This document shows positions 25,085 to 33,881 of a stretch of 64,000 bases of DNA, in pieces. A program made the translations under genes and the position numbers. The DNA comes from Amycolatopsis lurida. Lineage in GTDB: Bacteria > Actinomycetota > Actinomycetes > Mycobacteriales > Pseudonocardiaceae. The DNA lies in assembly GCF_900105055.1 (NCBI RefSeq), contig NZ_FNTA01000004.1:3813501-3877500 (forward strand), written 5' to 3'. The notes under the pieces are model-generated. The model ran no database searches and had not been told where the DNA came from. It saw nothing but the letters and a program-made list of their open reading frames with translations. Every line of letters starts with the position of its first letter. Position 1 is the first letter of the stretch.

Positions 25085-26176
25085 ATGACCTACGTAGCGG
25101 GATCTCCCGAAGACTTCCTCGCCGTGCGGCATCTGACGCTGCGCGGCTCCCAGGCCGAAATCGGCCATGCCCTCGGCGCCGAGGTGAAGGCGCGCTCGGA
25201 CTGGTCGCCGCCGTCACTCGATCCGATCGTGGCCAAGGCGCGGCGTACCTGGTTCGCGCGGAACTGGCCGCAGTACGCGGAGCGCACCGCCGGGTTCGCC
25301 GAAGCCCACGGGTCGCCCGCCGACGCGGCGGTCTCGTTCGACGACGCGAGCGCCCTGCCCGCCGGCTCGGGCTGTTCGGCGCTGTGGACGGGGAGCGAAC
25401 TCGGCCGCAACTACGACTTCTTCACCATGAGCTGGACTCAGCTGGGTGCGGTGCTGGCCGGGGAGGAACCCTTCGACGACGGGACCGTGCCGATGGCGTC
25501 ACGGCCCTACGTCCTGACGACGATCCCCGACGACGGCATCGCCTCGACGTCCCTCACGATGTCCACAATGGACGGTGCCACGGAGGGGGTCAACGAAGCG
25601 GGACTCGTCGTCACCCTGCTGATGGCCGAGGTCGAGACGGCCATGCCGCTGGAGCACGGTCCGCAGGCGGGCCTGTCGGTGCTGCAGGTGTGCCGGTATC
25701 TGCTGGACACCTGCGAAACCGTCGACGAGGCCAAGGAAGCGCTGATGCTCGCCAAGCAGTACGCGCACGGCGCGCCCTGCCACTACATCGTCGCCGACGC
25801 CTCCGGCCGCGGCTTCGTGTACGAACGCGGAGCGCACGACGTCGAGTACTTCGTCGAGGTGGCCGACGGGCCGCTGTGCGTCACGAACCACCTGCTGCAC
25901 CGTCATCCCGATCTCGACGCGCTGCCCGAGGACACCCCGGAGACCATGCGCACTTACGAACGGCTTCGCACCGTCACCAAGGAAGCGGACGCCGGGCCGC
26001 GCGACGCGCTCGACGCGGTGTCCTTCGCGGTCGAGCCCGGTGCGCCGTGGCGGACGTTGTGGCGCAGCGTCCTCGACCCGTCGTCCCGGACGCTGAGCAC
26101 CCGGTTCTACCTGGGTGACGGCGAGAACGGCACCGCGCGGCACACGCCGGAACTCACGTTCGGCGTTTCACGGTGA
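25085..26176 (+). CDS. C45-type autoproteolytic amidohydrolase/acyltransferase
   Basis: The protein has 363 residues and is an N-terminal nucleophile hydrolase related to acyl-CoA:6-aminopenicillanate acyltransferase and linear-amide C-N hydrolases. SGCSALW at 95-101 contains the candidate nucleophile Cys97, which would be exposed by self-cleavage after Gly96. GRNYDF follows about 12 residues later, as in the family. Further on, NEAGLVV and TNH motifs are also conserved. The ATG was chosen over a start 42 bases upstream because family similarity begins near it. There is no signal peptide, so it acts inside the cell. Its stop overlaps the start of the exporter gene, suggesting that the product or substrate is exported. 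Confidence 0.82.
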   Translation: MTYVAGSPEDFLAVRHLTLRGSQAEIGHALGAEVKARSDWSPPSLDPIVAKARRTWFARNWPQYAERTAGFAEAHGSPADAAVSFDDASALPAGSGCSALWTGSELGRNYDFFTMSWTQLGAVLAGEEPFDDGTVPMASRPYVLTTIPDDGIASTSLTMSTMDGATEGVNEAGLVVTLLMAEVETAMPLEHGPQAGLSVLQVCRYLLDTCETVDEAKEALMLAKQYAHGAPCHYIVADASGRGFVYERGAHDVEYFVEVADGPLCVTNHLLHRHPDLDALPEDTPETMRTYERLRTVTKEADAGPRDALDAVSFAVEPGAPWRTLWRSVLDPSSRTLSTRFYLGDGENGTARHTPELTFGVSR

Positions 26177-27708
26177 CCATCGGCAAGGGCCGCAAGATCG
26201 GCATCGTCGCGGTCTGCGTGCTGGCGCAGCTGCTGATCGCGATCGACCTGACCGTGCTGCACCTGGTGCTGCCGTCGCTTTCGGAACAGATGCACCCGTC
26301 GACGACGGAACTGCTGTGGATCGCCGACGCGTACGGTTTCGCGCTCGCCGGGCTGCTGATCACGATGGGGAACATCGGCGACCGGGTCGGGCGGAAGAAG
26401 CTGCTGCTGATCGGGGCGTCGCTGTTCGGTGTCGCTTCGGTGATCACGGCGTACGCGCCGACGGCGGAACTCCTGATCGCCGCCCGCGCGTTGCTCGGGA
26501 TCGCCGCCGCGACGCTGATGCCGTCGACGCTGTCGATCCTGCGGAACGTGTTCACCGGCAAGGAACGCGCGGCCGTGATCGGGATTTCGAGCGGGCTGAC
26601 GATCCTCGGTTTCGGCATGGGGCCACTCGTCGGCGGGTTCCTGCTCGACCACTTCTGGTGGGGATCGGTGTTCCTGGTCAACGTGCCGGTGGTGGTGGTC
26701 ATGGTGATCGCGGGCGCGCTGATCCTGCCCGAGTCGAAGAACCCGGTGTCCCATCGCATCGACGTGCCCAGCGTGCTGCTCTCCCTCGTCGGCATGGTCG
26801 GGATCGTCTACACGATCAAGGAAGTGGCGTACAAGGGCTGGGGACACTGGGACGTCGTGGTCGCCGCCGTGCTCGGCCTCGGCTGCCTGCTGGCGTTCGT
26901 CCTGCGGCAGCCGCGGCTGGCCGAACCGCTGATGGACCTGAAGCTGTTCGCCCAGCGGGCGTTCTCGGCGACCGTCGGCACCACGATCCTGGCGATGTTC
27001 GCGCAGCTCGCGGTCTCCCTGATGTTCGCGCAGTATCTGCAGCTGGTGGCGGGCTGGTCGCCACTGAAGGCCGGGCTCGCCGGGCTGCCCGGGATGGGCG
27101 GCGCGATCCTCGGCGGTGTGCTCGCCCCGCTGGGGATCAAGGTCTTCGGCCGCGCCGCCACGATCGCGCTCGGCTGTGCCCTCTCGGCGGTCGGCTTCGC
27201 GTTGTACTCGGGCGTCGCCGTGACGATCGTCTACACGGACCTGCTCGCCGCGATGATCGTCTTCGGGGTGGGTCTGGCGCTGATCCTCACCGTCGCGACG
27301 GACACGGTGCTCGGCGTCGTGCCGAAGGCCAGGGCGGGCGCGGCGTCGGCGATCTCCGAGACGGCGACCGAACTCGGTGGCGCGCTGGGGATCGCCGTCC
27401 TCGGCAGTGTGCTCGGCGCGCTGTACCGGAGCGAACTCGTCGTCCCGCCGGGCGTGCCACCCGAAACGATTTCGGACACCTTGGGCGGCGCCGTCCAGGT
27501 CGCGGCGCAACTCCCACCGGACCAAGGCGCGCTGGTCCTGGCCAGCGCGAAGTCGGCGTTCGTCGACGGGTTGCAGGTGACGATGGTGTGCTCGGCGGGG
27601 CTGATGGCGTTGCTGGCGGTCAGCGTGCTGTTCACGTTGCGCGGGGTGCCGAAGGTCCTTGAGGATCCTGAGGACGAACCGGCTCCGGCTCCGGTCCCGG
27701 TGGGCTGA
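26173..27708 (+). CDS. DHA2-family MFS drug exporter, 14 TM
   Basis: The protein has 511 residues with about fourteen membrane helices. Motif A appears as GNIGDRVGRKK in the loop after helix 2, and motif C as GFGMGPLVGG in helix 5, which marks a proton-driven antiporter of the EmrB/QacA type. The GTG start overlaps the stop of the C45 hydrolase gene (GTGA). A terminator hairpin follows 30 bases after the stop. The physical coupling to an amide hydrolase suggests export of an acylated small molecule or a resistance role, but no substrate can be read. Confidence 0.88.
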   Translation: MTIGKGRKIGIVAVCVLAQLLIAIDLTVLHLVLPSLSEQMHPSTTELLWIADAYGFALAGLLITMGNIGDRVGRKKLLLIGASLFGVASVITAYAPTAELLIAARALLGIAAATLMPSTLSILRNVFTGKERAAVIGISSGLTILGFGMGPLVGGFLLDHFWWGSVFLVNVPVVVVMVIAGALILPESKNPVSHRIDVPSVLLSLVGMVGIVYTIKEVAYKGWGHWDVVVAAVLGLGCLLAFVLRQPRLAEPLMDLKLFAQRAFSATVGTTILAMFAQLAVSLMFAQYLQLVAGWSPLKAGLAGLPGMGGAILGGVLAPLGIKVFGRAATIALGCALSAVGFALYSGVAVTIVYTDLLAAMIVFGVGLALILTVATDTVLGVVPKARAGAASAISETATELGGALGIAVLGSVLGALYRSELVVPPGVPPETISDTLGGAVQVAAQLPPDQGALVLASAKSAFVDGLQVTMVCSAGLMALLAVSVLFTLRGVPKVLEDPEDEPAPAPVPVG

Positions 27709-27737
27709 AAGGCCCCTTCACCACATAGGACGCGGCG

Positions 27738-27778
27738 AAGGGCGCTTTCCTCGCATGAGATGCGGGGAAAGCGTCCTT
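27738..27778. terminator. 19-bp hairpin between convergent genes
   Basis: Arms 27738-27756 and 27760-27778 pair over 19 positions with two mismatches around a 3-base loop. The element lies between the convergent exporter and SnoaL-like genes and ends at the latter's stop. A second copy of its core GGCGCTTTCCT occurs at 61486-61496. Confidence 0.6.
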
Positions 27779-28269
27779 CAGCGCCGCGGGCCGGCGAGCG
27801 GGACCGCGCGTTTGTCGCCGGACCGGACCATGGCCAGCAAGGGTTTCGCGGCCACCGCGAGCAGCCGGGCCGCGAACGTGCGGCCGTTGCGGCGCGCGAT
27901 GTCCGGGCCGAAGGCGTCCATCAGCGCGACGAGCCCCGGCAGGGGCCGGACGAACAGTGTCACTTCGGCGATGAGCCCGTCTTCGCCGAGTTTCAGCACC
28001 GCCGCCTCTTCGATCTCCTCGCCGCCGATACGCGCGGTGTAGACGACGACCCGCGTCGCCTCGTCGCCGGTGTCGGTGTGGAACCGGACGTCGCGCAGAT
28101 GCGAGTACGCGACCTCCAGCAACGGCCGGAGTTCCGCGTGCCCGGTGAACCGGACGCGGCTCGTCAACGGCGACCGCACGACGGCGTCCGGCGCGAAGGC
28201 GCTCAGCGCGAGTTCGACGTCTCGGGTCTCGAGGGCGCGGCGGTACCGCTCGGCGGTGTCGATGCTCAT
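27778..28269 (-). CDS. SnoaL-like / NTF2-fold protein
   Basis: The protein has 163 residues. An NTF2-like cone fold is suggested by an N-terminal helix (TAERYRRALETRDVE), the FAPDAVVRSP strand motif near residue 25 and later strands to about residue 115. A basic C-terminal helix follows. The ATG has an AGGAGG site 5 bases upstream and overlaps the TetR gene's stop. Members act as small-molecule isomerases, hydrolases or binding proteins. The coupling to a TetR regulator suggests an inducible detoxifying role, which is inference. Confidence 0.7.
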   Translation of the reverse strand: MSIDTAERYRRALETRDVELALSAFAPDAVVRSPLTSRVRFTGHAELRPLLEVAYSHLRDVRFHTDTGDEATRVVVYTARIGGEEIEEAAVLKLGEDGLIAEVTLFVRPLPGLVALMDAFGPDIARRNGRTFAARLLAVAAKPLLAMVRSGDKRAVPLAGPRR

Positions 28270-28877
28270 ATGTCCTCCTGGATCAGGTTCCCCAGCCCGC
28301 GCCACAACAGGTCCGCCGTGAGCGCGACGACCTGCTCCCGCGGGATGTCGCGGTTGCTCCACCACCAGGTGGCGATGGCGTTCAGTGCGCTCTTCGCCGC
28401 TTCGGCGAGCGCTTCGTTCGCGCGGTCGCGCGGCAGATCGGCGGTCAGCGCCAGGCCGGGGACGCGGGCGAACACCTCGGTCAGCTGTCCCGTGGCCCTG
28501 GCCTGCCCGCGCCGGTGCACCTCGGCGACCGCCTCGTCGGACGGCGTCTCGGCGAAGATCATCCGCCAGCCGCGTTCGTTCGTCTCCATCCAGGCGAAGA
28601 TCGCCGCCACCCGGCCGCGCAGCAGCTCCTCGGCGGTATCCGAGGGCGGCAGCTCCGCCCAGCCCGCCTGCAGACTGTCCACTTCGGACTCCAGGAGCCC
28701 CGCATAGAGCGCGGCCTTGGACGGGAAGTGGTCGTAGAGCACGGGCGTGCTGATACCGGCGGCCGTCGCGACCTCGCGCATCCCGGCCGCGTCGTAGCCG
28801 GACGCGGCGAACACCCGCGCCGCCGCGGCGAGGATCCGCTCCCGGCGTTCTTCCCTGCTCAAGCGCTTACCTGACAT
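28266..28877 (-). CDS. TetR family transcriptional regulator
   Basis: The protein has 203 residues. The helix-turn-helix lies near 15-62 (RERILAAAARVFAASGY, then TAAGISTPVLYDHFPSK). The ligand-binding C-terminal domain has a WWWSNRD motif near 165-171. It is divergent from the LhgO gene across 65 bases that contain two palindromic sites, one overlapping its own start codon. Autorepression and control of the divergent oxidase are therefore likely. The ligand is unknown; a hydroxy-acid or keto-acid linked to LhgO would be a reasonable guess. Confidence 0.88.
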   Translation of the reverse strand: MSGKRLSREERRERILAAAARVFAASGYDAAGMREVATAAGISTPVLYDHFPSKAALYAGLLESEVDSLQAGWAELPPSDTAEELLRGRVAAIFAWMETNERGWRMIFAETPSDEAVAEVHRRGQARATGQLTEVFARVPGLALTADLPRDRANEALAEAAKSALNAIATWWWSNRDIPREQVVALTADLLWRGLGNLIQEDI

Positions 28878-28917
28878 CGGTTAGGTATGGTACCACCGAA
28901 CCTGACAGCTGTCAGGT
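28869..28917. promoter_or_regulatory. Two candidate TetR operators
   Basis: ACCTGACAGCTGTCAGGT at 28900-28917 is a perfect 18-base palindrome. ACCTGACATCGGTTAGGT at 28869-28886 is an imperfect copy that overlaps the TetR start codon. Both share ACCTGACA half-sites. A TGGTACCA palindrome lies between them at 28888-28895. The arrangement suggests repression in both directions. Confidence 0.7.
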
Positions 28918-28942
28918 AGCGCTCCGGGTAACCTGGTCGATC

Positions 28943-30127
28943 GTGCGCACAGTCGTAGTCATCGGAGGCGGGATCGTCGGTCTCGCCACCGCCTGGGAGC
29001 TGACCAAACGTGGTCTGGACGTCACGGTGCTCGAGAAGGAGGACCACTGGGCGGCCCACCAGACCGGGCACAACTCGAACGTCGTGCACGCGGGGCTCTA
29101 CTACAAGCCCGGTTCGTTCAAGGCCAGGATGGCGAGCGCGGGCAACCGGTCCATCGTGGACTTCGCCCGGCAGTACGGGGTGCCGGTGGAGGTCTGCGGC
29201 AAACTCGTCGTCGCCACCTCCGAAGCGGAGCTTCCGGCGCTGAAAGTGCTCGCCGAACGCGCCGAGGAGAACGGCGTCCCGGCGAAACTGATCACCCCGA
29301 GCGAGGCCCGCGAGTACGAGCCCGAAGTCTCGTGCGTCGCCGCGCTGCGCGTGGAGTCCACCGGCATCATCGACTTCCCCGCCGTCTGCACCGCACTGGT
29401 GCGGCTGCTCGACGAATCCGACGCCGACCTGCGGCTCGGCACGCCCGCACTGGGGATCCGCCCGGGCCGCACCGGCGGTGTCGAGGTGGCGACCGGTGAC
29501 GACGTGATCCACGCGGACGCCCTCGTCAACTGCGCGGGCCTGCACGCCGACCGCGTCGCGCGGCTCGCCGGGCTGACCCCGAGCGCGCGGATCGTGCCGT
29601 TCCGCGGCGAGTACTACGAGCTGAAACCGGAACGCCGCCATCTGGTGCGCGGCCTGATCTACCCGGTCCCGGACGCGTCGCTGCCGTTCCTCGGCGTGCA
29701 CCTGACCCGCATGCTCGACGGCAGCGTGCACGCCGGCCCCAACGCCGTGCTCGCGCTTCGCCGCGAGGGCTACACCTGGCGCGACATCTCGGCGAAGGAT
29801 CTCGCCGAGGTCGCCCGCTTCCCCGGCGTCTGGCGGCTCGCGCGCAAGTACGCGTACCCGACCGGGCTCGACGAGGTCCGCCGGTCGTTCTCGCGCCGTC
29901 GCTTCGCCGAAAGCCTCGCTCGGCTCGTCCCCGCCGTCACCGAGGACGACATCGTGCGGCACGGCTCCGGTGTCCGCGCGCAGGCGCTGCGCCCGGACGG
30001 CGCGCTCGTCGACGACTTCCTGATCGAGACCGCGCGCGACCAGGTGCACGTCCTCAACGCGCCCTCACCGGCGGCGACCAGCGCGCTGGAGATCGCGAAG
30101 CACATCGCCGACGAACTGAACGGCTAG
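28943..30127 (+). CDS. lhgO: L-2-hydroxyglutarate oxidase
   Basis: The protein has 394 residues and is an FAD-dependent oxidase of the DAO family. GGGIVGLATA at 8-17 binds FAD. TGHNSNVVHAGLYY near 41-54, followed by the PGSFKA motif, is diagnostic for L-2-hydroxyglutarate dehydrogenase/oxidase. It oxidises L-2-hydroxyglutarate to 2-oxoglutarate, a metabolite-repair reaction that passes electrons to quinones or oxygen. The start is GTG. The promoter region contains two likely TetR operators. The stop shares CTAG with the convergent lipoprotein gene. Confidence 0.9.
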   Translation: MRTVVVIGGGIVGLATAWELTKRGLDVTVLEKEDHWAAHQTGHNSNVVHAGLYYKPGSFKARMASAGNRSIVDFARQYGVPVEVCGKLVVATSEAELPALKVLAERAEENGVPAKLITPSEAREYEPEVSCVAALRVESTGIIDFPAVCTALVRLLDESDADLRLGTPALGIRPGRTGGVEVATGDDVIHADALVNCAGLHADRVARLAGLTPSARIVPFRGEYYELKPERRHLVRGLIYPVPDASLPFLGVHLTRMLDGSVHAGPNAVLALRREGYTWRDISAKDLAEVARFPGVWRLARKYAYPTGLDEVRRSFSRRRFAESLARLVPAVTEDDIVRHGSGVRAQALRPDGALVDDFLIETARDQVHVLNAPSPAATSALEIAKHIADELNG

Positions 30128-31116
30128 AAAGCGGGCAGGTTCCCGGTCACCAGCGGCATCACGGCTTGCGGGATTTCGCAGGCCTTGGCGTTGTCGCTGA
30201 GGTCACCGGTGTCGACCTTGACCGAGGAGGTCTCCGTGACCGGCAGCATCGCGACGCAGATCGGGCTGTCCGGGCTCGAATAGACGAACCACTTCTTGCC
30301 CGCCACCATCTGCTCGACGGGGGTGCCGTCGAGGCCGGGGACGTCCTCGAGTTTCGTCGCCGTGTAGAGCCACAGGTCGAGGGCCTTCTTGCCCTTGTCG
30401 CCGTCGTTGTCGTCCCACTGGCAGCCGTTCTTCGGATCCCTCGACGAACCGTTCATCGGCCGCGCGGCCTGGAGGTTGAACGGCGTCACCTGCTCCGGTT
30501 TGAGCAAGGAGCACGGATCGACGGTCATGAGCGGGCCGGAGGGCTCGATCGGCTTCTGGCCGGGGGGCGCGGTGAGCGGCGGGCTCGGCTGTCCGCCGGG
30601 CAGGTGGGACGCGACCGCGGGAGCCGCGGCCTTCGCCAGGTCACAGGCCTTGGTGACGTCTTCGCCGGGGGCCTCGCTCGTGATCTCGACGAAGGTCTTC
30701 GGATCGAGTTCGGTCATCAGCGAGCAGTGGCTCGGGCCGAAGATGGACGCGTACCGGGTCCAGGTGAACCCGCCGATGCCGAACTTCTCGCCGGGGAGAG
30801 CGCCATTGACGTACTCGACCAGCGGGAGGTCGAAGCTCTGCGACACCTCGAGCGTGACCCCGTCGGGCGCGTCCTCCAGCTCCGGGTATCGGCAGGTCCC
30901 GGGGACCTTCCGCGCCTTGTCCGCCGGGCGTTCCTTGCCGGGGAAGGTGACGCCGATGGCTTCCGCCTGCTCCTGCGAGAGCAGCTTGCACGGCTCGGCC
31001 TTCGTGATGACGGGCCCCTGTCCCGGCACCGGCGAGGCGGTTCCTCCGACGACCGACGTGCAGCCGCCGAGCGTCAGCACCGCCAGCCCGAGCGCGACCG
31101 AATTCCGAAACCGCAT
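30124..31116 (-). CDS. DUF3558 lipoprotein with two tandem domains
   Basis: The protein has 330 residues. A lipoprotein signal peptide ends in the lipobox LTLGGC, with the acylated cysteine near residue 19. Two similar halves, near 40-165 and 195-330, each begin with a PC-x-LL motif (AEPCKLLSQEQ, VDPCSLLKPEQV) and carry a later C-x-W/C-x-Y pair, so the protein is a duplicated DUF3558 unit. These surface lipoproteins are widespread in Pseudonocardiales and mycobacteria but have no assigned activity. The ATG at 31116 is favoured by an AGAGGA site and a normal signal peptide. Confidence 0.85.
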   Translation of the reverse strand: MRFRNSVALGLAVLTLGGCTSVVGGTASPVPGQGPVITKAEPCKLLSQEQAEAIGVTFPGKERPADKARKVPGTCRYPELEDAPDGVTLEVSQSFDLPLVEYVNGALPGEKFGIGGFTWTRYASIFGPSHCSLMTELDPKTFVEITSEAPGEDVTKACDLAKAAAPAVASHLPGGQPSPPLTAPPGQKPIEPSGPLMTVDPCSLLKPEQVTPFNLQAARPMNGSSRDPKNGCQWDDNDGDKGKKALDLWLYTATKLEDVPGLDGTPVEQMVAGKKWFVYSSPDSPICVAMLPVTETSSVKVDTGDLSDNAKACEIPQAVMPLVTGNLPAF

Positions 31117-31143
31117 GCGTCCTCTTTTCCTCACCGCCGACCG

Positions 31144-32412
31144 CTACTTGGATGCCGGCGTGAGCACCTCGGTTCCGCCGAGGAAGGGGCGAAGCGCCTC
31201 CGGAACCCGGACGGAACCGTCTTCGAGCTGGTGGTTCTCCAGGATCGCGACGATCCACCTGGTGGTGGCCAGCGTGCCGTTCAGCGTGGCGACGGTCTGC
31301 GGACGGCCGTCGTCGTCGCGGAAACGGATGCCGAGGCGGCGGGCCTGGAAGGTCGTGCAGTTCGACGTCGAGGTCAGCTCGCGGTAGGTCTTCTGCGACG
31401 GCACCCACGCCTCGCAGTCGAACTTCCGGTACGCGGAGGTGCCGAGGTCGCCGGTGGCGGTGTCGATCACGCGGTACGGCACCTCGATCTTGGCGAGCAT
31501 CTGCTCTTCCCAGTCCAGCAGGCGCGCGTGCTCGGCTTCGGCGTCCTCGGGACGCGTGTAGACGAACATCTCGACCTTGTCGAACTGGTGGACGCGGATG
31601 ATGCCGCGGGTGTCCTTGCCGTACGAACCGGCCTCGCGGCGGTAGCAGGACGACCAGCCGGCATACCGCTTCGGGCCGTTGCCGAGGTCGAGGATCTCGT
31701 CGGCGTGGTAGCCCGCGAGCGGGACCTCGGACGTGCCGACGAGGTACAGGTCGTCGTCGCGCAGCCGGTAGACCTCCGACGAGTGCGCGCCGAGGAAACC
31801 GGTGCCCGCCATGATCTCCGGCCGCACCAGGGTCGGGGTGATCATCGGGGTGAAGCCGTTCGCGGTCGCCTGCGCGATCGCCATGTTCAGCAGGCCGAGC
31901 TGCAGCTGGGCGCCGATGCCGGTGAGGAAGTAGAACCGCGAACCCGAGACCTTCGCGCCGCGCTCCATGTCGAGCGCGCCGAGCCCCTCGCAGAGTTCGA
32001 GGTGGTCCTTCGGCTCGAAGTCGAACTTCTTCGGCTCGCCGACGTGCTTGAGCACGACGTAGTCGTCCTCGCCGCCTTCGGGTGCCTCGGGGTGGACGAG
32101 GTTCGGCACCAGGCGGTGCAGCTGCTCGAACTCCTCCGACGCCTCGGTCTGCTCGACCTCGGCCGTCTTGACCTGGGCGGCGAGGTCCTTCGCCTTGGCG
32201 AGCAGCTCGGCCCGCTCGTCGCCCTGCGCCTTGGGGATGAGCTTGCCCAGCGACTTCTGCTCGGCGCGCAGCTTGTCGGCGGCGGCGATGGACGACCGGC
32301 GGCGGGAGTCGAGGGAGAGCAGCTTGTCGACCACTCCTTCGTCCTCGCCACGGGCGCGCTGCGAAGCGCGCACGACGTCCGGGTCATCGCGCAGAGTCCT
32401 GGGGTCAATCAC
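31144..32412 (-). CDS. serS: Seryl-tRNA synthetase
   Basis: The protein has 422 residues, the normal bacterial length. The N-terminal coiled-coil arm (residues 1-110) begins IDPRTLRDDPDVV, as in actinobacterial SerS. The class II catalytic core includes VGTSEVPLAGYH, the motif 2 region CYRREAGSYGKDTRG and the motif 3 region LNGTLATTRW. It charges tRNA-Ser with serine. The GTG start is the one aligned with homologues. It is single-copy housekeeping and anchors a conserved neighbourhood with the septum-formation and metallopeptidase genes further right. Confidence 0.97.
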   Translation of the reverse strand: MIDPRTLRDDPDVVRASQRARGEDEGVVDKLLSLDSRRRSSIAAADKLRAEQKSLGKLIPKAQGDERAELLAKAKDLAAQVKTAEVEQTEASEEFEQLHRLVPNLVHPEAPEGGEDDYVVLKHVGEPKKFDFEPKDHLELCEGLGALDMERGAKVSGSRFYFLTGIGAQLQLGLLNMAIAQATANGFTPMITPTLVRPEIMAGTGFLGAHSSEVYRLRDDDLYLVGTSEVPLAGYHADEILDLGNGPKRYAGWSSCYRREAGSYGKDTRGIIRVHQFDKVEMFVYTRPEDAEAEHARLLDWEEQMLAKIEVPYRVIDTATGDLGTSAYRKFDCEAWVPSQKTYRELTSTSNCTTFQARRLGIRFRDDDGRPQTVATLNGTLATTRWIVAILENHQLEDGSVRVPEALRPFLGGTEVLTPASK

Positions 32413-32545
32413 GAGTGCTGAGAGTAGTCCGTGCGAGCCGCACAAAATGTGCGGGTCCACGCGGATAACCCGACAGTCTGATCGTTGCCGCCCGTTTCGG
32501 GCCGTCCCCATACTGAGATCTCCCTGCTGCGGACGGAGAAACCCG

Positions 32546-33829
32546 ATGACCGATGCGGACCTGCTGGCGCGGCACAAGGCGGTACTGCCGTCGTGGCTGG
32601 CGCTCTACTACGACGAGCCGATCGAGATCGTGCACGCGCAGGACCGCCGGGTCATCGACTCGACCGGGCGCACCTACCTCGACTTCTTCGCGGGCATCCT
32701 GACGAATTCGATGGGCTACGACGTCTCGGCGATCAGCGACGCCGTGCGCAAGCAGCTCGACACCGGCATCCTGCACACGTCGACGCTGTACCTCATCCGG
32801 TCGCAGGTCGAACTGGCCGAACGCATCGCGAAGCTCTCCGGCATCCCCGACGCGAAGGTGTTCTTCACCAACTCCGGGACCGAGGCCAACGACACCGCGC
32901 TCATGCTCGCCACCCAGTACCGGCGCAGCAACCAGGTGCTGGCGATGCGGAACTCCTACCACGGCCGGTCGTTCGCGACGGTCGGCATCACCGGCAACCG
33001 CGGCTGGTCGGCGTCGTCACTCAGCCCGGTGAAGGTGAGCTACGTGCACGGCGGTTACCGGTACCGCAGCCCGTTCCGGGCGCTTTCGGACACGGAGTAC
33101 ATCGACGCGTGCGTCGCGGACCTGGTCGACGTCCTGGAGACGGGCACGTCGGGCGACGTCGCGTGCATGATCGCCGAGCCGATCCAGGGCGTCGGCGGCT
33201 TCAGCTCCCCGCCGGACGGCCTGTTCAAGGCGATGAAGGAGGTCCTCGACCAGTACGGGATCCTGTTCATCTCCGACGAGGTCCAGACCGGCTGGGGACG
33301 GACCGGGGAACACTACTGGGGGATCCAGGCGCACGACGTCGTCCCCGACGCGATGACCTTCGCGAAGGGCCTCGGCAACGGTCTCGCGATCGGCGGTCTC
33401 GTGGCGCGCGGCGACCTCGTCGACTGCCTCACCGCGAACTCGATCTCGACCTTCGGCGGCAACCCGGTCGCGATGGCGGGCGCGGCCGCCGTACTCGACC
33501 ACATCGCCGACCACGACCTGCAGGCGAACGCGCTCGCCCGCGGCAACGAACTGCTCGACGGCCTGCGCGCGACGGGGAACCCGCTGATCGGGGACGTGCG
33601 CGGCAAGGGCCTGATGATCGGCGTCGAACTGGTCGAGCCGGGCGGGATGACGCCGAACGCGGGGGCCGCGGCGCGGATGATGGAGGAGACCAAGGCGCGC
33701 GGGCTGCTGATCGGCAAGGGCGGGCTGCACGGCAACGTGCTGCGGATCGCGCCGCCGATGACGCTCACCGCCGAAGAGGCCGCCGAAGGCCTCGGGATCA
33801 TCACCGACGCACTGGGCGCCATCTCCTGA
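32546..33829 (+). CDS. Class III PLP aminotransferase
   Basis: The protein has 427 residues. The PLP lysine is Lys274 in FAKGLGNG, with Asp244 in FISDEVQTGWGRTG and NSGTEAND near 109-116, all class III hallmarks. The overall pattern, including YLDFFAGI near the start, resembles AGXT2-type alanine-glyoxylate or beta-alanine/GABA transaminases, but the amino donor cannot be fixed. A GGAG site lies 9 bases before the ATG. It is divergent from serS and is followed by a perfect hairpin terminator. Confidence 0.88.
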   Translation: MTDADLLARHKAVLPSWLALYYDEPIEIVHAQDRRVIDSTGRTYLDFFAGILTNSMGYDVSAISDAVRKQLDTGILHTSTLYLIRSQVELAERIAKLSGIPDAKVFFTNSGTEANDTALMLATQYRRSNQVLAMRNSYHGRSFATVGITGNRGWSASSLSPVKVSYVHGGYRYRSPFRALSDTEYIDACVADLVDVLETGTSGDVACMIAEPIQGVGGFSSPPDGLFKAMKEVLDQYGILFISDEVQTGWGRTGEHYWGIQAHDVVPDAMTFAKGLGNGLAIGGLVARGDLVDCLTANSISTFGGNPVAMAGAAAVLDHIADHDLQANALARGNELLDGLRATGNPLIGDVRGKGLMIGVELVEPGGMTPNAGAAARMMEETKARGLLIGKGGLHGNVLRIAPPMTLTAEEAAEGLGIITDALGAIS

Positions 33830-33832
33830 CGC

Positions 33833-33880
33833 CCTCGTGAGTGGCTAGGACGGTTAGAACCGTCCTAGCCACTCACGAGG
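33833..33880. terminator. Perfect 23-bp hairpin between convergent genes
   Basis: Arms 33833-33855 and 33858-33880 are perfect inverted repeats of 23 bases with a two-base spacer. The element fills the space between the convergent aminotransferase and dehalogenase genes. It would form a very stable stem on either transcript and probably terminates both. Confidence 0.75.
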
Positions 33881-33881
33881 A

